A DNA stretch of 5,099 nucleotides, taken from an uncultured bacterium (lineage in GTDB: Bacteria; Patescibacteriota; Minisyncoccia; Phycocordibacterales; UBA9973). The position numbers and the translations under genes were made by a program. The notes beneath the pieces were generated by a model, which worked only from the letters and a program-made list of their open reading frames with translations, did no database searches and was not told the origin of the DNA. The DNA lies in contig CALAYS010000125.1 in the NCBI GenBank assembly GCA_937895515.1, positions 1 to 5,099 of the forward strand, read 5' to 3'. This document shows positions 1 through 4,777 of the stretch, piece by piece. Numbering within the stretch: position 1 is the first letter of the stretch; each line of letters starts with the position of its first letter.

Positions 1-116
1 GCATATCTGCTAATTCAAGACAGAAGGGACACAAGGAGGGCACAAAAGAAACACTAGATAATATAGTTGTTCATATCAGCAAGAACGGGACAACCAAACC
101 TGAAGATATTAAATAA
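1..116 (+). CDS. C-terminal end of an unrecognised protein (5' truncated)
   Basis: Only one + strand frame is open from the window edge: codons from base 3 run without a stop to TAA at 114-116, giving 37 residues that begin ISANSRQKG and end TTKPEDIK. The other two + frames are closed by stops at 11-13 and 55-57. The stop lies 8 bases before the next start, matching the packing of the rest of the operon, so this is probably the tail of a longer gene whose start is outside the window. The fragment is hydrophilic and lysine-rich, with no motif I recognise. Local GC (over 40% by eye in the first 60 bases) is higher than in the following endonuclease gene. No function is assigned. Confidence 0.6.
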   Translation, partial: ISANSRQKGHKEGTKETLDNIVVHISKNGTTKPEDIK

Positions 117-124
117 AATTTTTT

Positions 125-1006
125 ATGTTAAAGATCTGTTTATATTGCAATAAAGAATTCGAGACTAAAAATAGAAAGAAAAAATTTTGTTCTCGTGTAT
201 GTGTCAATATAAATACATCGATATTCCAGAAGGAATATCAAAACAGGCCAGAGATAAGAAAATTAAATTCGGAAGCACAAAAAATAGCTCTAAATAGACC
301 TGAGACGAAGAGGAGGATGTCAGATTCACAGAAAATTATTGCTAATGACCCAATAAGAAAGGAAAGATTTACTAAGTGGTCAAAGGAATTTCATAATAGA
401 GATGATGAGAAATTAAAAACATCAACATGGACCAAAAAATATTTTAGAGAAAATGTAGATGCAAGAAAAATTGTATCTGAATCAATAAAAAAATACTATT
501 TAGAGATCTATCCGAATGACAATGCTGCGAAGATAAAGAAATCAGAGACAGCAAAAAAAGTTATGGAAAATTATGACGTTAGAAAATCTATAGGAGATAG
601 TAGTAGGAATATGTGGAAGGACCCGCAAAGGGCTAAATTAATAATTAACACAAGATATAAATATAAAGAATATGTTTTACCCTCTGGTAAAACTGTAAAA
701 CTTCAGGGGTATGAGCCCATTGTACTTGATAATTTATTGGAAGAATATGATGAGCAGGATATAATTATCGGGGTTCTTAATATACATTCACACATAGGAA
801 GAATATATTATAATTTTGATGGTGTAGAAAGAACATATTATCCTGATTTTTATATAAAAAGTGTTAATAAAATAATGGAAGTTAAAAGCGAATATACATT
901 TAATATAAAGAGGGAAGAAAATATGGCAAAGCGTAATGCCTGTATTGATTTGGGATTTTTATTTGAATTTAATATAGTAGATAGAAATGGAATACGTAGA
1001 AATTAA
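125..1006 (+). CDS. Putative free-standing homing endonuclease (zinc finger, NUMOD-like repeats, PD-(D/E)XK nuclease)
   Basis: A 293-residue protein with three visible regions. Residues 5-26 form a C-X2-C-X13-C-X3-C zinc-binding motif (C5, C8, C22, C26). Residues about 40-175 are very basic and contain loosely repeated units (NRPETKRRMSDSQK, NDPIRKERF, NVDARKIVSESIKK, NYDVRKSIGDSSRN, KDPQRAKL) like the NUMOD-type DNA-reading modules of homing endonucleases. Residues about 180-285 carry a PD-(D/E)XK-like core: E197 in QGYE, D241 in YYPDFYI, then E252 and K254 in MEVKS. Such enzymes cut DNA at a specific site and spread their own gene. The gene is AT-richer (about 29% GC in a sampled line) than its neighbours, consistent with later arrival, and its last 20 bases overlap the macro-domain gene. 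The start is the first ATG, 8 bases after the upstream stop, with no Shine-Dalgarno. The architecture is clear; the target site and activity are inferred. Confidence 0.75.
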   Translation: MLKICLYCNKEFETKNRKKKFCSRVCVNINTSIFQKEYQNRPEIRKLNSEAQKIALNRPETKRRMSDSQKIIANDPIRKERFTKWSKEFHNRDDEKLKTSTWTKKYFRENVDARKIVSESIKKYYLEIYPNDNAAKIKKSETAKKVMENYDVRKSIGDSSRNMWKDPQRAKLIINTRYKYKEYVLPSGKTVKLQGYEPIVLDNLLEEYDEQDIIIGVLNIHSHIGRIYYNFDGVERTYYPDFYIKSVNKIMEVKSEYTFNIKREENMAKRNACIDLGFLFEFNIVDRNGIRRN

Positions 1007-1499
1007 AGGTGATCTAATTAAACTTGCAATAAATGGTAATTTTGATGTTATAGGTCATGGGGTAAATTGCTACTCCACAATGGGAGCGGGTATAGCTCCA
1101 CAGATGGCCAAAGCATTTGGTTGCGATAAGTTTCCATTGGAGATTGGAATTGGTAAAAGAGGTGATTATAATAAACTCGGTCAGATTGACTGGAAAGTCA
1201 ATGCGTACACAGGGGGAACTAGCGAATTTGATTTTTTTGAATTTGATTTAGCTGTTGTTAACATATATTCCCAATATGGATTTGGATTAAATCACGATGG
1301 TGGAACAGCTAGACCACTCGACTATGATGCTCTTAGATTGGGTCTTAGAAAAATAAACCACCAATTCAAGGGAAGGCATATTGGACTCCCTCAGATTGGT
1401 TGCGGTTTGGCTGGTGGTGATTTTAATGTGGTAAGAAGAATAATCCAGGAAGAGCTGAAAGATTGTAAAGTAACTGTTGTAATATACGATAAAGAATAA
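987..1499 (+). CDS. Macro-domain protein, ADP-ribose (Appr-1''-phosphate) processing type
   Basis: A 170-residue single-domain protein, the usual size for a stand-alone macro domain. It opens with a typical strand (EIKGDLIKL, residues 5-13). The ADP-ribose pocket is recognisable: GHGVNC (23-28, with N27), the GAGIA loop (33-37), NIYSQ (92-96) and the phosphate-binding loop GLPQIGCGLAGGD (133-145). This pattern fits the Poa1p/TARG1-like branch, whose members remove phosphate from ADP-ribose-1''-phosphate or strip ADP-ribose from macromolecules. Such genes are known in T4-like phages. The ATG at 987 lies inside the end of the endonuclease gene, and the stop TAA shares its last base with the next ATG (TAATG). 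No Shine-Dalgarno is visible. Family assignment is strong. The substrate (ADP-ribose-1''-phosphate, ADP-ribosylated DNA or protein) cannot be read from sequence; the NADAR gene about 2.1 kb downstream makes de-ADP-ribosylation worth considering. Confidence 0.9.
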   Translation: MEYVEIKGDLIKLAINGNFDVIGHGVNCYSTMGAGIAPQMAKAFGCDKFPLEIGIGKRGDYNKLGQIDWKVNAYTGGTSEFDFFEFDLAVVNIYSQYGFGLNHDGGTARPLDYDALRLGLRKINHQFKGRHIGLPQIGCGLAGGDFNVVRRIIQEELKDCKVTVVIYDKE

Positions 1500-1909
1500 T
1501 GAGAGTAGTTTTCAAAAACAAGTATTCAGGAGACAAAGTAATCCGAGTGAATGAGAAATACCATTTTCTAGACGGAGACAAGGTTTCACCCGAAACGATC
1601 AGGAACGGTGTCATTGACAACGGTGAGGATTGGGAATTAGTAGAACCAAGACGAGATCTTTACATAAAATTAAAGAACGAAAGAGGCAAGGATTATTTTA
1701 GAAGTTTCGCTAGAGGAATTGAATACCATCCAGGAGACAGCATTACTATTGAAAAGAATATGTCATTCGGTGACGGGAGGAGGGATTTTTACATAAAGGA
1801 CTTCTACATATCAGACAAACCAAATGAATCTGGTCTCTATGAGTTCATATATGCAAATACTACATGCGGAAGAGACATACATCTTAGCAGCGTTATAATA
1901 AAACCATAA
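1499..1909 (+). CDS. Hypothetical protein, 136 residues, probably beta-rich
   Basis: I recognise no family. The ATG shares one base with the stop of the macro-domain gene (TAATG), which suggests translational coupling. The protein is rich in alternating aromatic/hydrophobic and charged residues typical of beta strands (YHFLDGDKV 21-29, DLYIKLKN 53-60, RDFYIKDFYI 95-104, YEFIYAN 114-120) and ends SSVIIKP. There is no signal peptide or membrane segment, so it is probably cytosolic. A repeated motif is visible: RRDLYIK at 51-57 and RRDFYIK at 94-100, 43 residues apart, so the fold may be an internal duplication. C123 is the only cysteine. Coupling to the macro gene makes it a candidate functional partner, but that is inference from position only. 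Confidence 0.75.
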   Translation: MRVVFKNKYSGDKVIRVNEKYHFLDGDKVSPETIRNGVIDNGEDWELVEPRRDLYIKLKNERGKDYFRSFARGIEYHPGDSITIEKNMSFGDGRRDFYIKDFYISDKPNESGLYEFIYANTTCGRDIHLSSVIIKP

Positions 1910-1926
1910 TAAATAAAATCTAATAT

Positions 1927-2130
1927 ATGTCAGTATTATTAAGCGAGGAAGAAGCTGAACAATTATTCGGGGAAATCGACAATGAGGGACTTGGTTACTG
2001 GGTTCAACATTATGGATATAAGGGTGAAGAAGACCCGAAATTAAAAGAACTTTGTGAGAAAGCCAAAGAAGCAATGAATGCTTTAGAATCTCACATAGAA
2101 AAAATATTTGAAGAATACGAAATAGGATAG
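1927..2130 (+). CDS. Small acidic protein, 67 residues, unknown function
   Basis: No family recognised. The protein holds 18 acidic residues against 6 lysines and no arginine, so it is strongly negative (about -12). The N-terminal part (LSEEEAEQLFGEID, residues 5-18) and a longer stretch at about 37-64 look helical, separated by a loop with aromatics and glycines (GLGYWVQHYGYKG, 21-33). Small very acidic phage proteins sometimes act as DNA mimics or bind host enzymes; nothing here proves that. The gene sits 17 bases after the previous stop, preceded only by A/T-rich sequence, and ends 2 bases before the M42 peptidase start, so it belongs to the same transcript. Confidence 0.7.
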   Translation: MSVLLSEEEAEQLFGEIDNEGLGYWVQHYGYKGEEDPKLKELCEKAKEAMNALESHIEKIFEEYEIG

Positions 2131-2132
2131 AG

Positions 2133-3209
2133 ATGGAAAAAAATAAACAGTTTTTAAAAGACTACTTAAATGCATTTTCACCGGTTGGAAATGAAATTGA
2201 AGGTCAAAAGGTATGGGTTGACTATGTTAAGCCAATCGTTAATGAAATGAAAGTTGACGCATATGGAACAGCATATGGTTTAATTAAAGGTTCGAATAGT
2301 GATAAAAAAGTGGTTCTGGAAGCACATTGTGACGAGATCTCATGGATTGTTACTGAAATTGAATCGAACGGTATGGTAAGGGTTAAAACCAATGGAGGAT
2401 CAGACAATATGATTGCACCATCGATGACAGTTATGGTTCATACACACGCAGGTAAAAAAGTACCTGGGGTTTTTGGATGGCCTGCTATTCACGTAAGAGA
2501 AAAAAGAGTTGAGATGGGTCCTGAAGTTCATGAACTTTGGATTGATCTTGGAGTTGATACCGCAAAGAAAGTTTCAAAACTCGGGATTGAGGTAGGAAAT
2601 TGTGTTACATTCGATCAAAAATTCTTTGAAATGGGCAAATACTACGTTGGTAGATCGCTGGATAATAAGATTGGTGGTTATATCATTGCAGAGGTTGCTA
2701 GAGAACTTAGAGAGGAAGGGACAATTCTCCCATTCGATCTTTATGTTGTTAATGCAGTACAGGAGGAAGTTGGTTTATTTGGTGCTAGATTAATTGCACA
2801 AACAATAAAGCCGGACCTCGCATTGGTTCATGATGTGACACATAATACGAATTCACCAAAAATGAACAAGGCAAAATCTGGTGACATCAAGGGTGGTTCA
2901 GGACCAGTTATCGAATACTCGTCTCAGAATCACAAGGATCTAATCAATATAGTTAGAGATGTGGCTAAGGAGAAAGAGATACCATTACAACTATCTGTTG
3001 GTTCTTATGGAAATGATACAGTGTCTTTCTTCTTAGAAAACGTACCTACGGTGATCGTAGCTAGCCCATTAAAGTATATGCACACTACAATAGAGATGGT
3101 ACATAAAGATGACGTAGCGGCTGCAATACGAGTTTTTAAAGAGACCTTAAAGAAGTTGACCACTGGTACCATAGTTACCATCAATGATCAAACACACAAA
3201 TACTTATAA
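2133..3209 (+). CDS. M42-family metallo-aminopeptidase
   Basis: A full-length (358-residue) member of the M42 family, cytosolic di-metal aminopeptidases that trim peptides, often as large tetrahedral dodecamers (TET type). Expected metal ligands and catalytic residues are in order: H65 and D67 in AHCDEISW, D177 in GRSLDNKIGG, E211-E212 in VQEEVGLFGA (catalytic base and ligand), D234 in LVHDVTH, and H317 in YMHTTIEMVHKDD. The family landmark GVFGWPAIH is at 112-120. Nothing key is missing, so the enzyme is probably active. From memory, the N-terminal stretch (EIEGQKVWVDYVKP) and GGSDNMIAPS look closest to Bacteroidota M42 proteins. The start ATG is 2 bases after the previous stop, and AGGA at 2122-2125 is a weak possible ribosome binding site. 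A peptidase of this kind is unusual in a phage-like operon; it may be an acquired host gene. No signal peptide is present. Confidence 0.93.
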   Translation: MEKNKQFLKDYLNAFSPVGNEIEGQKVWVDYVKPIVNEMKVDAYGTAYGLIKGSNSDKKVVLEAHCDEISWIVTEIESNGMVRVKTNGGSDNMIAPSMTVMVHTHAGKKVPGVFGWPAIHVREKRVEMGPEVHELWIDLGVDTAKKVSKLGIEVGNCVTFDQKFFEMGKYYVGRSLDNKIGGYIIAEVARELREEGTILPFDLYVVNAVQEEVGLFGARLIAQTIKPDLALVHDVTHNTNSPKMNKAKSGDIKGGSGPVIEYSSQNHKDLINIVRDVAKEKEIPLQLSVGSYGNDTVSFFLENVPTVIVASPLKYMHTTIEMVHKDDVAAAIRVFKETLKKLTTGTIVTINDQTHKYL

Positions 3210-3210
3210 T

Positions 3211-3459
3211 ATGGCAATATCACCAGAGTACCTAAATAAGGCCTTTATTAAGCAGGTCGATCAATTTGAAGTTAAATTGGATGAGGCACTAGCCAAAAAA
3301 TCTATAGCAAAGGGTGATACAATTAATTTGGATGCACCTAGTGGCATGAGTGGAAAACATTTCGATTTACTGAAAACCAGATACATCTCAGCCGGATGGT
3401 CCGATGTTAAATTGAATTCTGATCAGAGGGAAGGGACGTGGATAACTTTTTATTATTAA
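3211..3459 (+). CDS. Hypothetical protein, 82 residues
   Basis: No family recognised. I chose the ATG at 3211, one base after the M42 stop (3207-3209), which gives MAISPEYLNK. An in-frame ATG at 3184 would overlap the conserved peptidase gene by 26 bases and add nine residues without merit. The N-terminal half (residues 5-34) is charged and probably helical. The second half reads like a compact alpha/beta unit: a helix (GKHFDLLKTRYISAGW, 48-63) followed by two strands (DVKLNS, GTWITFYY). The protein ends exactly on that strand. It is cytosolic, with no cysteines. Gap to the next small gene is 14 bases, so it is likely co-transcribed with the peptidase and the NADAR gene. Confidence 0.7.
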   Translation: MAISPEYLNKAFIKQVDQFEVKLDEALAKKSIAKGDTINLDAPSGMSGKHFDLLKTRYISAGWSDVKLNSDQREGTWITFYY

Positions 3460-3473
3460 TTTAATACTGGGTT

Positions 3474-3641
3474 ATGTCGAGAATAGAAATTAAAGATTCA
3501 AAATTAAGCTCAATTTTGAAAAAATGTGAGTCATTAAAATTGGATCCGAAAAAAGTCAAAATAGAAACCGCAATATTCGAGGATCTTTCTAATCCAGATG
3601 AATATTACACTAAAATATACTTAAAATATGACAACAGATAA
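3474..3641 (+). CDS. Small hypothetical protein, 55 residues, overlapping the NADAR gene start
   Basis: A short gene filling what would otherwise be a 168-base hole in an otherwise gapless operon. ATG at 3474 and TAA at 3639-3641 give 55 residues, beginning MSRIEIKDSK and ending KIYLKYDNR. The product is lysine-rich. A helix is likely at about 9-22 (SKLSSILKKCESLK), then two probable strands (KVKIETAIFE, 27-36; YYTKIYLKY, 44-52), a beta-alpha-beta-like layout resembling the second half of the preceding 82-residue protein. Its last 14 bases overlap the NADAR start at 3628 in another frame, implying translational coupling. Codon use and A-rich start context match the neighbours. No function can be given. 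Support is the fit to the gap, since an open frame of this length could arise by chance. Confidence 0.6.
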   Translation: MSRIEIKDSKLSSILKKCESLKLDPKKVKIETAIFEDLSNPDEYYTKIYLKYDNR

Positions 3642-4104
3642 ATACGTATTTTTCTGGAATGGAATTTACTCTCAATGGCACAAAGCAAATATGGTCATTG
3701 ATAAAATAGAATATAATTCATGTGAGCAATACATGATGCACCAAAAAGCATTGTTATTTGGTGACGAGGAAACTGCAGAATTAATCATGCAGGAGAAAAA
3801 CCCAAGGGAACAAAAGAAATTTGGGAGAATGGTTAAGGGATTTGATAAATCCGTTTGGGAAAAGAATTGTCTAGCTATTGTATACGAAGGAAACCTAGCC
3901 AAATTTTCACAGAATGAGGGCTTAAAGAAAGAGATGTTATCAACAGGTAATAGGTTTTTTGTAGAAGCTTCACCATTTGATACAGTATGGGGAATAGGAA
4001 TGGACGAAAATTCACAGGGGGTTGAAGATCCATCATATTGGTTGGGACTTAATTTATTAGGCCAAGCATTAACACTTGTTAAAAATGAACTTCGAGGATC
4101 TTAA
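3628..4104 (+). CDS. NADAR/YbiA-like domain protein
   Basis: A 158-residue single-domain protein matching the NADAR (YbiA, DUF1768) family from end to end. Signature segments in order: FFWNGIYSQWHKA (8-20), YNSCEQYMMHQKALLF (29-44), GRMVKGFD (66-73), GNLAKFSQN (88-96), TGNRFFVEASPFDTVWGIG (106-124) and DPSYWLGLNLLGQAL (134-148). All the usually conserved E, W, G, K and N positions I can recognise are present (E33, K40, N89, K92, N96, E113, D118, W121, N142), so it should be functional. Known members cleave N-glycosidic bonds: some act on riboflavin intermediates, and NADAR proteins have been reported to remove ADP-ribose from guanine in nucleic acids. In this operon, with a macro-domain gene upstream, the ADP-ribose role is more attractive than a riboflavin one, as no rib gene is visible. 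The start overlaps the 55-residue gene by 14 bases and its end overlaps the next gene by 20. Confidence 0.9.
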   Translation: MTTDKYVFFWNGIYSQWHKANMVIDKIEYNSCEQYMMHQKALLFGDEETAELIMQEKNPREQKKFGRMVKGFDKSVWEKNCLAIVYEGNLAKFSQNEGLKKEMLSTGNRFFVEASPFDTVWGIGMDENSQGVEDPSYWLGLNLLGQALTLVKNELRGS

Positions 4105-4321
4105 GAAACAGGCTCTCCTGTTTGTTTATTGGTGCAACAAACTAAGAGAAGGTGGTTTTATAGAAGGTGGACCTGTCATAACAGAAAAGGGATTTGACTC
4201 GGCGATGGATCTTGTCGAATCGGGTGTTAAACTAGATGAAAAAATTGCTATAAATTCTCTAGTTTTAGGTGTTATTGTAAGTCTATTTACGATAACTTTG
4301 TTTACTTCATATTTAGCTTAA
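4085..4321 (+). CDS. Small protein with one C-terminal membrane helix, 78 residues
   Basis: The chosen ATG (4085) lies 20 bases inside the end of the NADAR gene; an in-frame TTG at 4076 is possible but less likely. Residues 1-50 form a soluble part (MNFEDLKKQALLFVYWCNKL, then GGFIEGGPVITEKGFDSAMDLVESGVKL). The ITEKGFDSAMDLVESG stretch resembles the last helix and wing of a winged-helix fold, but this is weak. Residues about 57-76 (NSLVLGVIVSLFTITLFTSY) are a single hydrophobic helix almost at the C-terminus, the layout of a tail-anchored membrane protein with its N-terminus in the cytoplasm. There is no signal peptide. Coupling to NADAR suggests joint expression. The stop TAA is embedded in the inverted repeat at 4315-4345, and this is the last + strand gene. 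It could be a small phage inner-membrane effector; I recognise no family. Confidence 0.65.
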   Translation: MNFEDLKKQALLFVYWCNKLREGGFIEGGPVITEKGFDSAMDLVESGVKLDEKIAINSLVLGVIVSLFTITLFTSYLA

Positions 4322-4352
4322 GATTTATTATTTAAATCTTAAGCTGCTTTTT
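4315..4352 (+). terminator. Perfect 13-bp inverted repeat with T-run between convergent genes (candidate terminator)
   Basis: Bases 4315-4327 (AGCTTAAGATTTA) and 4333-4345 (TAAATCTTAAGCT) are exact reverse complements around the loop TTATT. Five T's follow at 4348-4352 on the + strand, so it can serve as an intrinsic terminator for the + operon, although the stem is AT-rich. On the - strand the stem is followed by AAATATG, so it is a poor terminator for the PAS gene. The stop codons of both flanking genes lie inside it at mirror positions (4319-4321 on +, 4341-4339 on -). Confidence 0.55.
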
Positions 4353-4740
4353 CGTTCATTTTTAATTGTTTATATAAATTCTCATGAGTTTTTATCTCTT
4401 CAATGCTAGCTTTTCTTCTACAAGATAAATATCCCTTTGTTCCTTCACTTGTAATTGTTGGATAAACTGTTGCAAATACCCAATAGTAATCTCCATCTTT
4501 AGTTGCATTTTTAACGTATCCTGTCCAGATATTACCTTTTTTTACAGTTTCCCACAAATCTTTAAATGCAGCTTTTGGCATATCTGGATGTCTTACAGTA
4601 TTGTGAGGTTTACCTATTAACTCATCAATTCCATATCCTGCGATTTTACAAAAATCATCATTTGCAAAAATAATTATTCCTTTTTCATCTGTTTCACTTA
4701 CTAAAAAAGCATAATCATCCAAAACTATCTCTTTTGACAT
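4339..4740 (-). CDS. Stand-alone Aer-type PAS-domain sensory protein
   Basis: A 133-residue protein that is almost entirely one PAS domain of the aerotaxis-receptor (Aer) type. Visible hallmarks: DEKGIIIFANDDFCKIAGY (18-36), GKPHNTVRHPDMPKAAFKDLW (43-63), GNIWTGYVKNATKDGDYYWV (69-88) and GYLSCRRKAS (103-112). The closely related Aer domain binds FAD and senses redox state; other PAS domains bind haem or nothing. There is no transmitter, HAMP or membrane segment, so it must signal by contact with another protein, as in the CetB-CetA pair of Campylobacter where a PAS protein works with a separate chemoreceptor. The sequence looks typical of Campylobacterota such as Arcobacter. A strong AAAGGA site lies 8 bases before the ATG, unlike the + strand genes. 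It ends inside the inverted repeat, converging on the phage-like operon. Domain call firm; ligand and partner inferred. Confidence 0.9.
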   Translation of the reverse strand: MSKEIVLDDYAFLVSETDEKGIIIFANDDFCKIAGYGIDELIGKPHNTVRHPDMPKAAFKDLWETVKKGNIWTGYVKNATKDGDYYWVFATVYPTITSEGTKGYLSCRRKASIEEIKTHENLYKQLKMNEKAA

Positions 4741-4748
4741 AATATTTT

Positions 4749-4754
4749 TCCTTT
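4749..4754 (-). promoter_or_regulatory. Shine-Dalgarno site of the PAS gene
   Basis: On the - strand the sequence reads AAAGGA followed by 8 bases (AAAATATT) and then the ATG at 4740. Motif and spacing are near ideal, and they confirm this start. It is notable because the + strand genes of the window have weak or no such site. Confidence 0.8.
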
Positions 4755-4777
4755 AATTATTTTAATAAAATTTAAGG
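4750..4777. repeat. AT-rich imperfect palindrome in the PAS gene leader
   Basis: Bases 4750-4777 begin CCTTTAATT and end AAATTTAAGG. The two 14-base halves pair at 11 of 14 positions. The palindrome includes part of the PAS ribosome binding site, so a transcript hairpin could partly hide it, or it could bind a dimeric regulator. In DNA this AT-rich (about 14% GC here) such symmetry can arise by chance. Confidence 0.25.

Noticed and set aside
656..663. TATAAATA, identical to the T4 late-promoter core
   Set aside because: It lies inside the homing endonuclease coding sequence (residues near RYKYKEY) in AT-rich DNA, with no gene start just downstream, so chance is the simpler explanation.
2222..2407. 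Open frame on the - strand within the peptidase gene
   Set aside because: It is opposite a strongly conserved M42 coding region and its translation shows no family features; the same holds for - strand frames opposite 1423-1620, 1811-2074 and 3672-3902, and for the + frame at 2602-2793.
3184..3210. Upstream in-frame ATG for the 82-residue protein
   Set aside because: It overlaps the end of the peptidase gene by 26 bases and adds residues encoded by shared sequence; the ATG at 3211 directly after the stop fits the operon spacing better.
4076..4084. TTG alternative start for the small membrane protein
   Set aside because: A normal ATG lies three codons downstream with similar context, and no Shine-Dalgarno favours the TTG.
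4315..4345. Inverted repeat as an attachment site of an integrated element
   Set aside because: Only one copy is present, there is no integrase or tRNA gene nearby, and a second copy cannot be looked for in this window; kept as terminator or junction only.
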